64,000 nt of DNA, taken from assembly GCF_021222645.1 (NCBI RefSeq), contig NZ_CP089520.1, positions 124,001 through 188,000 on the forward strand. The letters are read 5' to 3'. A program made the translations under genes and the position numbers. Shown here piece after piece: positions 24,865 to 33,294 of the stretch (positions are counted from its first letter, which is position 1; the number at the start of each line of letters is the position of its first letter). The DNA is from Candidatus Nanosynbacter sp. HMT-352. GTDB taxonomy: Bacteria; Patescibacteriota; Saccharimonadia; Saccharimonadales; Saccharimonadaceae. Under the pieces are notes generated by a model that made no database searches, was not told where the DNA came from, and was given only the letters and a program-made list of their open reading frames with translations.

Positions 24865-26040
24865 ATGGTTACGGGAGAGAAAAGACAGCAATTAAGTTGG
24901 TTTTTGACGCTTGTTATTGTGGCTATTGTTAGTTTTGTGGCGGGAGCTCGCTCTGATGCACTGTTTGCTAATGTGGCGTCGGTATTTGGCATCAGAACTT
25001 CAAATAAGACGATTGACTTATCTAGTGTTCAAAAAACATATCAAGAACTGATTGCTAATTATGACGGAAAATTAGATACTCAAAAGTTAATTTATGGTGC
25101 CAATCGTGGATTAGTCGAAGCGGCAGGTGATCCCCATACGTCGTATATGGATCCGGATGAGGCAAAGGAATTTGACAAGTCATTAAGTGGTCAAATTGGT
25201 GGTGGAATTGGTGCGGAGATTGGTCTTAGAAATAATAAGCCGACTATCATAAAACCTCTAGAAAACAGTCCAGCTCAGAAGGCGGGAATTAAGGCTGGTG
25301 AGGTAATTGTTAAGGTGAATGATGAGTCATCTTCTGATTGGTCGGTAGATAAAGTTGTGAGTAAAATTCGTGGAGAAATTGGCACTTCTGTTAAGTTGAC
25401 GCTTTTGAGTGAGGGTCAGACGCGTGAGGTGTCGGTTGTGCGTCAGAATATAGTTTCTCCGGCAGTAGAGTCGGAAGTTGATGGAGAGATTGGTATTTTG
25501 AAAGTTAACCGATTTGGCGATGATACAGTAAGCTTGTCTAGAAAATACGCTTCGGAATTTGTTGAAAAAGGAGTTAAGAAGGTGATTTTGGATCTCCGAA
25601 ACAACCCGGGCGGAACAGTTGGAGCTGCTCAAGGGCTATTGGGTATTTGGCTGGACAATCAAATAGCTATGACCGAGCGTCGAGGCTCTGAAATTGTTAA
25701 AACGCTGCGTACGACTGGAGCGCCAATTCTGGGCAATATGAAGACGGTGGTGCTTATTAACGGCAATAGTGCTAGTGCTAGTGAGATTACGGCTGGGGCA
25801 CTTCGTGAATATGGAAAGGCTACCCTGGTTGGGCAGAAGAGTTACGGTAAGGGAAGCGTGCAGATCGTGCTTGGGCTGCCTGGCGGGTCGCAAATGAAGG
25901 TTACGGAAGCCAGATGGTACACGCCAAAGGGTAAAAATATAGATAAAACTGGTATAGAACCTGATGTAAAAGTTGATCTTTCGTCGGACGATGTCAATAA
26001 TAGCGTAGACCCTCAGATGGATAAAGCAAAATCGCTATAA
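24865..26040 (+). CDS. ctpA: C-terminal processing protease, S41 family
   Basis: A 391-aa periplasm-side serine protease. An N-terminal helix (about 12-32) anchors or exports it. A PDZ domain covers about 105-185 (GIGAEIGLRNNKPTIIKPLENSPA). The catalytic Ser lies in INGNSASASEIT and the Lys in GQKSYGKGSVQ, the standard S41 Ser-Lys dyad. In other bacteria CtpA-type proteases trim or degrade wall hydrolases; its position next to the FtsEX/CHAP set fits such a role, as inference. Confidence 0.92.
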   Translation: MVTGEKRQQLSWFLTLVIVAIVSFVAGARSDALFANVASVFGIRTSNKTIDLSSVQKTYQELIANYDGKLDTQKLIYGANRGLVEAAGDPHTSYMDPDEAKEFDKSLSGQIGGGIGAEIGLRNNKPTIIKPLENSPAQKAGIKAGEVIVKVNDESSSDWSVDKVVSKIRGEIGTSVKLTLLSEGQTREVSVVRQNIVSPAVESEVDGEIGILKVNRFGDDTVSLSRKYASEFVEKGVKKVILDLRNNPGGTVGAAQGLLGIWLDNQIAMTERRGSEIVKTLRTTGAPILGNMKTVVLINGNSASASEITAGALREYGKATLVGQKSYGKGSVQIVLGLPGGSQMKVTEARWYTPKGKNIDKTGIEPDVKVDLSSDDVNNSVDPQMDKAKSL

Positions 26041-26066
26041 AGCTTGTGTTTTTGAGTGGGACAACA

Positions 26067-26072
26067 TAAAAT
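26067..26072 (+). promoter_or_regulatory. Possible -10 of the receiver gene
   Basis: TAAAAT ending 9 bases before ATG 26082; weaker than the others. Confidence 0.4.
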
Positions 26073-26081
26073 AGAGATAGT

Positions 26082-26465
26082 ATGAACGGACAAAAAAAGA
26101 AGATTTTACTAGTTGAAGATGATACGGCTCTGTCAGCAGTCTATAGATCGCGACTGGAGATTGAAGGGTTTGATGTTAGAGAGGCTAACAATGGAGAAGA
26201 CGCTCTGTCTGCTACTGTTGAGTATCGTCCAGATTTGATTCTTTTGGATGTGATGATGCCAAAGATCAGTGGTTTTGATGTTCTGGATATTCTTCGTAAT
26301 ACGCCAGAAACCGCTAATGTCAGGATTATCATGTTAACGGCGCTCAGTCAGCCAAAGGACAGGGAGCGAGCTGAGAGCTTGGGTGTTGATGATTATCTGG
26401 TGAAATCTCAGGTTGTAATTGGCGACGTTGTGGCGCGTGTAAAACATCACCTAGGTGTTCAATAG
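26082..26465 (+). CDS. Single-domain response regulator (receiver)
   Basis: A 127-aa CheY-like receiver with no output domain. Acidic pocket VEDD (12-14), phospho-acceptor Asp56 in LILLDVMMP, the conserved Thr in IIMLTALSQ and Lys in DDYLVKS are present. No kinase is adjacent; the only kinase in the window is at 32578. It is monocistronic, ending in a terminator that overlaps the next promoter. Partner and output are unknown. Confidence 0.9.
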   Translation: MNGQKKKILLVEDDTALSAVYRSRLEIEGFDVREANNGEDALSATVEYRPDLILLDVMMPKISGFDVLDILRNTPETANVRIIMLTALSQPKDRERAESLGVDDYLVKSQVVIGDVVARVKHHLGVQ

Positions 26466-26484
26466 AAGCTAAGTTGAGTAAAAT

Positions 26485-26513
26485 AAGTCAGCCTCTATGG
26501 GGGTTGACTTTTT
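26485..26513 (+). terminator. Terminator of the receiver gene, overlapping the next promoter
   Basis: AAGTCAGCCTC (26485-26495) pairs with GGGGTTGACTT (26500-26510), loop TATG, then a T-run. The -35 TTGACT of the next gene lies in its 3' arm. Confidence 0.75.
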
Positions 26514-26532
26514 AATTGTTTTTTGGTATAAA
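26504..26532 (+). promoter_or_regulatory. Promoter of the 26543 gene
   Basis: TTGACT at 26504-26509, 17-base spacer, TATAAA at 26527-26532, 10 bases before ATG 26543. Confidence 0.7.
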
Positions 26533-26542
26533 TGAAATATAT

Positions 26543-27886
26543 ATGGAAAAACCAAAACCAACACAGAGCCTCGAACAAAAACAAGAAACGCCGGAAGATT
26601 ATGTAGTTGCAACTTTTCCTGTTGATATCGATCCGGATAATGCAAGGCGTCCACTAACCGTTATTCGCAGTGGTCAAGACGGAGAGGATGTTAAGTATGA
26701 CAGAGGTTGGAATCCTATTGGTATGTCGGTCGTGTGTGACACTGATTCTGAGAAGGGTATTGGTCCGATTAAGCTGCTTATGGAAGCATATAAACTGGTT
26801 GGGACTTATATTAAAACTGAGTTTGTGCCGTTGGAGGACATTCAGGGTCTAAATGAAGATTATATTAAGTATCTTTATGGAAAAACTCCTGAGGAAATGC
26901 TTAAAGAAGGAGCAGAGACTGCTGAGCAAATTTGGCGGCAGAAGCATCCGGTTGGTAGTGAGATTGAGTCTTTGGCTCCAGAGGTGGGATCAGACTCAGG
27001 TGCAGAAAGTCCAAGCAATAGTTCAGTTGAAGATACCTCTGGCCGTGAGAAGTCTTTAGCGGATGAAGTTAGTCCTGCAATGGGAGGTGTGGCGGTTGAG
27101 GCTGCTGGAGTTGAAAAGCCGATATATACGAATAAGGTAAAAACCAACGAGCCAGTTAGAGAGCTAGTGGAGACGGATAAGACTGGCGTCGGTCCACCAG
27201 CCTTGGTGATGACTAAAGAGGTTCTGGAGTCGATTGGGGCGATTAAAGTCAATGACCCAGCAGGTTTGTCAGCGGTTGAGCCAGTTAAAAAGCCGGTAGA
27301 GGCAGATAAGGCAAGCGCTACTCCAGCAGATTTGCTAGCAGCTAAATCGGTTGAAAACCCAGTGACTGAAAAGTCGATGGAGACGAATGAAACCAATGCT
27401 GGCATATTACCTGAGGACTTTAAGGCTGCGATTAACGAGTTTAAACGACTTACCAAAGATAATAATAATCAGTTTGCTGGTGTGGCTAGGAGTTTAACGG
27501 GCAGCCTTAGCGAGTTTAGGGAGTCAATTACAAGGACTCCTACGGCTATAAAGGACCCTAGAATTACAGAATTTACACTGAGGATTAGCGAGCTTGAAGC
27601 TTCTAGGGTTGAGATTTTGAATAGTTTCATTGATGAAGGTTTTAGTGAAGAGATGTTTGTCGATAGTAAAAAAGATCCAGCTAAGGCGACCGGCATTTTA
27701 GTGAGAAAGCTTGAGGGTTTAGGCGAAATACTGAGAGGCGTGTATGCGGGGTATTCTGGTAGGGACAGTTTAGTGCAAGCGATTGATGAAGTTATTGTGG
27801 ATTTATCTACAGTCAGTAGAGATCGTTGGGGCATTTTGGATGCTGTCAATAAGATCAAATCTGTTTGGGGAGATGATAAAAGTTAG
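26543..27886 (+). CDS. Hypothetical protein with low-complexity centre
   Basis: A 447-aa soluble protein I do not recognise. The frame is open back to TTG 26516, but ATG 26543 follows the promoter directly and is preferred. Residues 1-120 look folded. About 125-290 are low complexity, rich in Glu, Val, Pro, Ser and Thr, with a loosely repeated pattern (EPVRELVETDK, EPVKKPVEADK, ENPVTEKSMETNE). About 295-447 are predicted helical, and look like a coiled or four-helix domain. No signal peptide or membrane segment. It ends at a bidirectional terminator shared with rpmA. Confidence 0.75.
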   Translation: MEKPKPTQSLEQKQETPEDYVVATFPVDIDPDNARRPLTVIRSGQDGEDVKYDRGWNPIGMSVVCDTDSEKGIGPIKLLMEAYKLVGTYIKTEFVPLEDIQGLNEDYIKYLYGKTPEEMLKEGAETAEQIWRQKHPVGSEIESLAPEVGSDSGAESPSNSSVEDTSGREKSLADEVSPAMGGVAVEAAGVEKPIYTNKVKTNEPVRELVETDKTGVGPPALVMTKEVLESIGAIKVNDPAGLSAVEPVKKPVEADKASATPADLLAAKSVENPVTEKSMETNETNAGILPEDFKAAINEFKRLTKDNNNQFAGVARSLTGSLSEFRESITRTPTAIKDPRITEFTLRISELEASRVEILNSFIDEGFSEEMFVDSKKDPAKATGILVRKLEGLGEILRGVYAGYSGRDSLVQAIDEVIVDLSTVSRDRWGILDAVNKIKSVWGDDKS

Positions 27887-27894
27887 ATGTAATT

Positions 27895-27925
27895 AAAATA
27901 ACTCCGTATTTACCGGAGCTATTTT
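27895..27925. terminator. Bidirectional terminator between convergent genes
   Basis: AAAATAACTCCG and CGGAGCTATTTT form a stem with one mismatch, loop TATTTAC; A-run on one side and T-run on the other, serving both the 26543 gene (+) and rpmA (-). Confidence 0.85.
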
Positions 27926-27944
27926 AATAAAAAGTTTTTACCGA

Positions 27945-28217
27945 TTAAAGAACAACAACTTGCGTTCGGCGTTCTGATTTGCCGGTAAACTTGGTTTTCT
28001 TGACTGACTTAAAGCCAACTACGCCATCTTTTGCAGCGTGGATGGTGAAATTACGGCTAACGTATGTACCGTCACCAGCGATCTTTGTAGCGCCAGTTTG
28101 GCGAACTAGAACTTCTCCAGCGGAAACTTTTTGACCGCCAAATCGCTTAACGCCAAGACGTTGACCAGCATTGTTGTGGATATTCTTACTAGAACCACCA
28201 GCTTTAACCTTTGACAT
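27945..28217 (-). CDS. rpmA: 50S ribosomal protein L27
   Basis: The 90-aa L27 of the large subunit, whose N-terminus reaches the peptidyl transferase centre. The typical start is present (MSKVKAGGSSKNIHNNAGQR, then LGVKRFGGQ), without an obvious N-terminal extension for protease processing as in Firmicutes. AAGGAG lies 6-7 bases upstream, so it is not leaderless. It stands alone: rplU, its usual neighbour, is not here. Confidence 0.95.
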   Translation of the reverse strand: MSKVKAGGSSKNIHNNAGQRLGVKRFGGQKVSAGEVLVRQTGATKIAGDGTYVSRNFTIHAAKDGVVGFKSVKKTKFTGKSERRTQVVVL

Positions 28218-28280
28218 TCTTTACTCCTTATAGTTTCTATAAAACAATCTGTTCTAGTTTATCGAAAATAAAGCCAGTTG

Positions 28281-29474
28281 TCAAGCGGTTTTGGCTATAT
28301 CTGCGAGTTTTAATACCAATATTTCTCTGGCAACGACCTGATCCTCGCGGTGGTATAAGAGATTTTTATCGATAATTTGCTGATATCCAAGTTTTTTAAG
28401 ATTTTTTATTAGAGGCAGGTGAGTAAATCTGCCTTCGCGGTCTTGCCATGCTGGAACGGCTATACAAAGTGTCGTGTCTGGGCGAATTTGCGAATGGATA
28501 TTTTGTAGAAAATCGCTAATTATGTGATTACAATTTCCGACTACTTCGTGAAGTTTTTCTGGGCTGGGTGGTGCGGAAAATGGCTGACCTAAATATGTTT
28601 CGCAAACAATTCGAGAAATTCGCTCTTTCTGTTCACCTGTTAATTTTACAGAGGTGGCATCGGCCTGATGTGCTTGCCAGAAAGTTTTTGTTGAAAAAGT
28701 CTTTTCCACCCAGTTCATATTTTCGGTCGTGTAAGATATCATCTTATCGCTCAAATCACTGCCGTAAGCATTCACGCCGATAAGCGCAGCTTCTTGTAGT
28801 ACCGTTCCTGTGCCACAAAACGGATCCCAAAGGTAATCGTTAGGTTTTGCGCCAGATAGGTTAATCATAATTTGTGCAAGCTTGGGTGGAAGCATTCCCA
28901 CGAAGGCATCGCGCTTTGGTCGTCCGCGGTCGCGCTGAGTATACGAATTGATATTTTGAGTACCACGACTTTCAGCGATTATCAAATCTCCGTATGCGTT
29001 CTTAGCTATGATAATTTCAATTTTCGCCTCAGACCTGCCGAGTTTATTATTGTGAGAGGTCGCAGTGGACAGCGCGGCGGTTTTATTAGGAATTAGGCGC
29101 AAACTAACGCCAGATTTTTTCAGGTTGTTTTTTAAGATAATTCCGATTTTTTGGACGTTTCTCGGATCTGTTTTATTGCCATAAAAACTTATCCCAAGCG
29201 TTATTTTTTTCTGGCTATATGAAAGTTTTTTCGTGTATTTTTCAACAATATTTTTTGAGGCTTGGAGCAGGGTATTGCGGTCTGATTTTTGCGACTTTAT
29301 CTTCGTGGTAACTTGTCCGCACTTAATCGTTCCGCCGAGATTGTCAATTGATAAATTGTCGCAATTAACCGTGGCGGCTTGGTTGGAGATTTTTTGGATG
29401 TTTTGAGTGCCGTAAACCGCCTCTAATTCAGCGATAGAGATTTCAGGCTGGCGACCGAGAATAGCTATAAACAT
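28281..29474 (-). CDS. THUMP-like/Trm11-type RNA guanine N2-methyltransferase
   Basis: A 397-aa protein. The N-terminal ~165 residues resemble the degenerate ferredoxin-like/THUMP RNA-binding part of Trm11/TrmG10 enzymes (start MFIAILGRQPEISIAELEAV). The Rossmann methylase follows, with the SAM motif YLWDPFCGTGTVLQEA near 217 and GSDLSDKM. The usual catalytic D/N-PP-Y/F motif is replaced by CETYLGQPF, a variant I associate with bacterial CPR homologues. Probable substrate is tRNA, as inference. Its ATG follows a minus-strand TATAAT by 6 bases. Confidence 0.78.
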   Translation of the reverse strand: MFIAILGRQPEISIAELEAVYGTQNIQKISNQAATVNCDNLSIDNLGGTIKCGQVTTKIKSQKSDRNTLLQASKNIVEKYTKKLSYSQKKITLGISFYGNKTDPRNVQKIGIILKNNLKKSGVSLRLIPNKTAALSTATSHNNKLGRSEAKIEIIIAKNAYGDLIIAESRGTQNINSYTQRDRGRPKRDAFVGMLPPKLAQIMINLSGAKPNDYLWDPFCGTGTVLQEAALIGVNAYGSDLSDKMISYTTENMNWVEKTFSTKTFWQAHQADATSVKLTGEQKERISRIVCETYLGQPFSAPPSPEKLHEVVGNCNHIISDFLQNIHSQIRPDTTLCIAVPAWQDREGRFTHLPLIKNLKKLGYQQIIDKNLLYHREDQVVAREILVLKLADIAKTA

Positions 29475-29480
29475 GTCGTA

Positions 29481-29486
29481 ATTATA
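29481..29486 (-). promoter_or_regulatory. -10 of the methyltransferase gene (leaderless)
   Basis: Minus-strand TATAAT, 6 bases before the ATG at 29474. Confidence 0.7.
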
Positions 29487-29499
29487 ACATTTATCGTGG

Positions 29500-29505
29500 T
29501 ATAAT
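29500..29505 (+). promoter_or_regulatory. Extended -10 of the flippase-like gene (leaderless)
   Basis: TGG-TATAAT ends 7 bases before ATG 29513. It is divergent from the 29481-29486 box; the two starts are only 38 bases apart. Confidence 0.75.
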
Positions 29506-29512
29506 GAAGGTT

Positions 29513-30580
29513 ATGTTACCGAAGGTGTTGCAATTGTTAAAGTCGCCACGAGCTGTTATGAGCGTTTTGACGTTGGTGGTTTTGGCAATAATAATTTTTC
29601 TATCTCGGCATGAGCTAGTGAAGGCGTGGAATCTGTTTTTGCACGCGGATTTATGGCTATTATTCTTACTATTGCCGTTTCAGATTATCGTGTACTTCGC
29701 TGGCGGCGAGATGATTTTTTCGTATTTAAGAGAGAAGAATCTGATTCATCATATTTCCAGGTTGGAGCAGACGAGGATTGCGCTGGAGCTCAATTTGGTC
29801 AATCATATTTTTCCGTCGGGTGGAGTTAGTGGGATTTCGTATACGACATGGCGAATGCATAAACTTGGCGTGAGTTCGGCGCGTTCGACATTTGCGCAGG
29901 TGATTCGTTACGTTACGGGATTTTTGTCTCTTTTGGTTTTGTTGGTTATTGCTGTGTTGGCGCTTGCTATCGATGGTAAGGTTAATCGTTATATCGTTGC
30001 CGCTAGTTTCTTGCTGATTATCGTGGTTTTGGCATTAACTTTTGGTCTAATTTTTATGTTCTCGTCGAAGCAGCGCATGCAGACGACTGCCGCTAAATTG
30101 TCTAGATTTATCAATACGCTGGTAAAAATTGCAACCTTGGGTAAGAAGCGACGAGTGATGAAGTCGAAGAAAGTTGAAGAGTTTTTTGTTGATATGCAGG
30201 ACGATTTTCAAGATTTATCTAATCATCCGAAACTTCTAATAAAACCGATGATTTGGGGAACTGTTTACACTGTTTTTGATGTGGCAATGTTTACAGTGGC
30301 GTTTTTATCACTGGGTGTTTTTGTTAATCCGGCGATTCTGATGGTTGGATATGGCGTGGCGGGATTGGCGGCTATTTTTGTGTTTACTCCTGGCGGCACT
30401 GGCGTGTATGAAACTATTATGATTATTTTCTTAAGTATGGCAGGCACTCCGCCGGATTTGGCGATTGCTGGAATAATTTTGACGCGAGCAATTTTACTTA
30501 CTGGCACGATTATCTTTGGCTATATTTTCTATCAACACGCACTGATTAAATACGGCAAGCCAGATGATTCCCAGATTTAA
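29513..30580 (+). CDS. Lysylphosphatidylglycerol-synthase-type TM protein (UPF0104/YbhN)
   Basis: A 355-aa polytopic membrane protein with about eight helices. The family pattern is seen in the HIFPSGGVSGISY segment near residue 105 and the late VFTPGGTGVYE motif near residue 295, as in the flippase domain of MprF and the archaeal AglD C-terminus. The frame extends 3 codons upstream to ATG 29504, but that codon lies within the -10 box, so ATG 29513 is the start. The C-terminal aminoacyl transferase domain of MprF is absent. It overlaps xseA by 17 bases. Confidence 0.83.
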   Translation: MLPKVLQLLKSPRAVMSVLTLVVLAIIIFLSRHELVKAWNLFLHADLWLLFLLLPFQIIVYFAGGEMIFSYLREKNLIHHISRLEQTRIALELNLVNHIFPSGGVSGISYTTWRMHKLGVSSARSTFAQVIRYVTGFLSLLVLLVIAVLALAIDGKVNRYIVAASFLLIIVVLALTFGLIFMFSSKQRMQTTAAKLSRFINTLVKIATLGKKRRVMKSKKVEEFFVDMQDDFQDLSNHPKLLIKPMIWGTVYTVFDVAMFTVAFLSLGVFVNPAILMVGYGVAGLAAIFVFTPGGTGVYETIMIIFLSMAGTPPDLAIAGIILTRAILLTGTIIFGYIFYQHALIKYGKPDDSQI

Positions 30581-31664
30581 TGTTAGTAATTTCATAGCAG
30601 TTGTCAATCAGACTTTTGACGTGGCTTTTGCTGGAACGGTTGAAGTTGAGGGCGAAGTTTCTGGCCTCAAGTCTTATCCTCCGAAATACGCTTTTTTCGA
30701 TCTAAAAGATGACGACGGGCTGGTTCGATGTTTTGTTGGTTTTAGCAATTTACGCACGCCAATTGAGGATGGAATGAAAGTTGTTGTTCGAGCGATGCCG
30801 GCGCTTAGGGATAATGGCGCCTTTAGTTTGAATGTTCAAGAGATTCGCCCATTAGGCAAGGGAAGTTTGAAGCGAAGTTTTGATCTTTTGAAGCAAAAAT
30901 TGACAGTTGAGGGTTTGTTTAATTCTGAAAGAAAGCGGCCATTACCGCAATATCCTCAGAGGGTGGCTGTTATTTCCAGTACAAAAGCGGCGGGATATGC
31001 TGATTTTATGAAGATTTCCGGTGAGCGTTGGGGTGGCGTGAAATTCGTAGTCGCCAACGTTAATGTGCAGGGTGTGAATGCTGCAGATCAAGCTGTTCGA
31101 GCAATATCATATTTTAATCAAATGTCAGAATCTCCAGATGTGATTGTTTTGATTCGTGGCGGTGGTAGCGCGGAGGATTTGGCAAGTTTTAACGATGAGA
31201 AGCTAGTACGAGCGGTGGCGAGTAGTCGCATTCCGACGATGACTGGAATTGGTCATGAGATTGATGAAAGCTTATGTGATTTGGCGGCGGACGTTCGTGC
31301 AGCCACGCCGAGTAATGCTGCGCAATTGCTGTTTCCTGATAAGCGAGAAGTGATTCGGCATTTGCATTACAGATTAATTGACGCGAAAGATTCAATTCGT
31401 AGAGCTATCGAAGAACAGTCGCTCAATGCAACAATATTGCAAAAAGAAGCGTTAAAACAGTGGTCAAGCCGTGTAGATGCGGCTGTAAATGCAACATTGT
31501 CACAACAAAAAGTTATCGCTGAGTATGATCCGGAAATGGCGCTGCGTCGTGGCTATGCAATGATCAAGGGTGATTTACAGATTGGTAATATTGTAGAGAT
31601 TACAACAAAAGATATAATTATGAAAGCGAGGATTGAGAATAGTGAACAACGATATGACAATTGA
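30564..31664 (+). CDS. xseA: Exodeoxyribonuclease VII large subunit
   Basis: Degrades single-stranded DNA with XseB. The 366-aa protein has the N-terminal OB-fold (VEGEVSGLKSYPPKYAFFDL) and the central catalytic region with VAVISSTKAAGYADF, VIVLIRGGGSAEDLASFND and GIGHEIDESLCDLAADVRA(A)TPSNAA motifs. At 366 aa it is shorter than E. coli XseA (456), because the coiled-coil part after residue ~260 is reduced. Overlaps the upstream gene and xseB. Confidence 0.93.
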   Translation: MIPRFNVSNFIAVVNQTFDVAFAGTVEVEGEVSGLKSYPPKYAFFDLKDDDGLVRCFVGFSNLRTPIEDGMKVVVRAMPALRDNGAFSLNVQEIRPLGKGSLKRSFDLLKQKLTVEGLFNSERKRPLPQYPQRVAVISSTKAAGYADFMKISGERWGGVKFVVANVNVQGVNAADQAVRAISYFNQMSESPDVIVLIRGGGSAEDLASFNDEKLVRAVASSRIPTMTGIGHEIDESLCDLAADVRAATPSNAAQLLFPDKREVIRHLHYRLIDAKDSIRRAIEEQSLNATILQKEALKQWSSRVDAAVNATLSQQKVIAEYDPEMALRRGYAMIKGDLQIGNIVEITTKDIIMKARIENSEQRYDN

Positions 31665-31842
31665 GCAAATGATGGCTGAATTGAACGAGCGAATCGCGTG
31701 GTTTCAAGGCGATGATTTTAATCTGGATGAGGCGAAACAGAGGTTTATTGAAGCGAGAGAATTGTCAAAAAAAATTACTGCCACGCTGGAAGATATGCGA
31801 CATGATATCGAGGTTCTTAGCGAGAATTTTAATGCTGAGTAA
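31642..31842 (+). CDS. xseB: Exodeoxyribonuclease VII small subunit
   Basis: The small helical subunit, 66 aa from GTG 31642. Open frame also offers TTG 31633 and ATG 31654. GTG 31642 is preferred because GAGGA lies 9 bases upstream. The sequence (MTIEQMMAELNERIAWFQ, then a second helix EARELSKKITATLEDM) has the two-helix XseB pattern and it overlaps xseA by 23 bases, as is usual for translational coupling. Confidence 0.85.
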   Translation: MNNDMTIEQMMAELNERIAWFQGDDFNLDEAKQRFIEARELSKKITATLEDMRHDIEVLSENFNAE

Positions 31843-31869
31843 GATCTTTACATCAATTAAAGCATAAGC

Positions 31870-31875
31870 TATACT
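31870..31875 (+). promoter_or_regulatory. -10 of the 31883 gene (leaderless)
   Basis: TATACT ends 7 bases before ATG 31883. Confidence 0.6.
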
Positions 31876-31882
31876 TTACAAT

Positions 31883-32542
31883 ATGATGACGAGAGATAAG
31901 AGTGAGCGTGGCTCAGTTAATGGCTGGATGGTCGGTACAATCGGCTGTCTGATATTGTTTTTGATTGCTGGATCTTTGGCAATTTGGGCGTACATGCAAT
32001 ACTCCCGAGAAAAAAGCAGTGTTGATAGTAAAGTTGCGATTGAAGTCGCTAAGGGGAAGAGCGAACAAGCCGAATCAGACCAGAAGAAATTTTCTGAAGA
32101 AGCAAAAAACCCGCGTATTGAATTTGTTGGTCCTGCTGAATATGGTCGAGTATCGTTCATGTATCCAAAAACTTGGAGCGTGTATATAGCAAACGATGGC
32201 AGCGATAGGGGTGACTATAAGGCTTATCTTCACCCAGTTTCAGTTCCTTCGACGACTAATAAAAATAGTCGGTTTGCGTTAAGGCTGGAGATTATCAATA
32301 AGAATATGGATACGGTGCTGAATGATTATCAATCACGGTTAAAGAAGGGTGAATTAACCTCAAGTAGTACTGAGTTTAATGGAATTTCAGCGACTCGGAT
32401 TGACGGTACGTTTGAGAAGGAGTTGCGTGGCTCTGTGGTTTTGATGAAAGTTCGCGATAAAACTATTCGTTTTTCAACCGACGCGGATACGTTTAAGCCA
32501 GATTTCCAGACTATATTGGGCACTGTAAAAATCTCTGAATAG
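31883..32542 (+). CDS. Hypothetical membrane-anchored extracytoplasmic protein
   Basis: A 219-aa protein with one transmembrane helix (about 14-41: GTIGCLILFLIAGSLAIWAY), a short charged helix (45-75) and a C-terminal domain (about 78-219). The pattern VSFMYPKTWSVYIANDG and the alternation of strands thereafter resemble PsbP/Mog1-type domains found in many small Gram-positive surface proteins; that is a weak inference. Function unknown. It stands alone between xseB and the kinase gene. Confidence 0.75.
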   Translation: MMTRDKSERGSVNGWMVGTIGCLILFLIAGSLAIWAYMQYSREKSSVDSKVAIEVAKGKSEQAESDQKKFSEEAKNPRIEFVGPAEYGRVSFMYPKTWSVYIANDGSDRGDYKAYLHPVSVPSTTNKNSRFALRLEIINKNMDTVLNDYQSRLKKGELTSSSTEFNGISATRIDGTFEKELRGSVVLMKVRDKTIRFSTDADTFKPDFQTILGTVKISE

Positions 32543-32563
32543 AAAAATCCATTACGTATTTGC

Positions 32564-32569
32564 TATACT
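32564..32569 (+). promoter_or_regulatory. Extended -10 of the kinase/receiver/recO operon (leaderless)
   Basis: TGC-TATACT ends 8 bases before ATG 32578. Confidence 0.7.
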
Positions 32570-32577
32570 AGAATTGT

Positions 32578-33294
32578 ATGGCAGGTAAAGAGTGGAGTGA
32601 TGCTGATTTTGGGGGATTGCCGAGCGTTTTGGTGGCGGCACACGAGCTGAAAACGCCGCTGGCTTTGATTAGGCAATTGGCGCTACTGTTGGACGACGAT
32701 TTAACCAGTTCTGCCGATAAAACTCAGATCCAGCAACGAATTATTCGAACTTCTGAACAGGCGTTGCAGCTTACGATCGATTTGGCAAATTCAGCTAATT
32801 TAACGCCGTCGTTATTTCCGCTTGAACCGGTTAATCCGTTGGCTTTATGCCAGCAAGTAGCGATGGAAACGAAGTTCAACGCAGTGCTTTATGGGCGAAA
32901 AGTTAGCTGGCCTAAGAGCAGTCGAAATAGTCAATTGATATTAGCGAACCGAACACTTTTGGGGCGAATTTTAGCGAACTTTTTGAATAACGCACTGGCA
33001 TATACAGAGGATGGGTCGGAAATTAAGGTTTCGGTTAAGGCGACAAAAGATGCCGTAAGGATGAGCGTGCGAGATTTTGGACCGATGATGAGTTTGAAGG
33101 AGTATCGGCTTTTGCTTGATGAAATGGAAACGCGAAAAACCGTACGAACAAGGCCGGAAAGTAGTGGGCTGGGGATTTACGTGGCGAATCAATTTGCGCG
33201 GGCGATGAATGGGCGAATTGGTCTGATTCGTCACCGTGATGGATTGACTTTTTATGTAGAAATGCCAATTAGTCGGCAGTTGAGCTTGATATGA
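32578..33294 (+). CDS. Soluble histidine kinase without sensor domain
   Basis: A 238-aa kinase core only: HisKA with the phospho-acceptor His22 in VAAHELKTPLALIRQ, and HATPase_c with the N box ANFLNNALAY, a G1-like RDFGPMMS in place of the usual DxGxG, and the G2-like SSGLGIYVANQFA. There is no transmembrane or input domain, so any signal must come from a partner. The G1 box is degenerate (DFGPM instead of DTGPG), which may affect ATP turnover. It overlaps the following receiver gene by 4 bases (ATGA). Confidence 0.88.
   Translation: MAGKEWSDADFGGLPSVLVAAHELKTPLALIRQLALLLDDDLTSSADKTQIQQRIIRTSEQALQLTIDLANSANLTPSLFPLEPVNPLALCQQVAMETKFNAVLYGRKVSWPKSSRNSQLILANRTLLGRILANFLNNALAYTEDGSEIKVSVKATKDAVRMSVRDFGPMMSLKEYRLLLDEMETRKTVRTRPESSGLGIYVANQFARAMNGRIGLIRHRDGLTFYVEMPISRQLSLI

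Noticed and set aside
26516-26542. Earlier TTG start for the 26543 gene
   Set aside because: It falls within the promoter spacer; the ATG at 26543 follows the -10 box.
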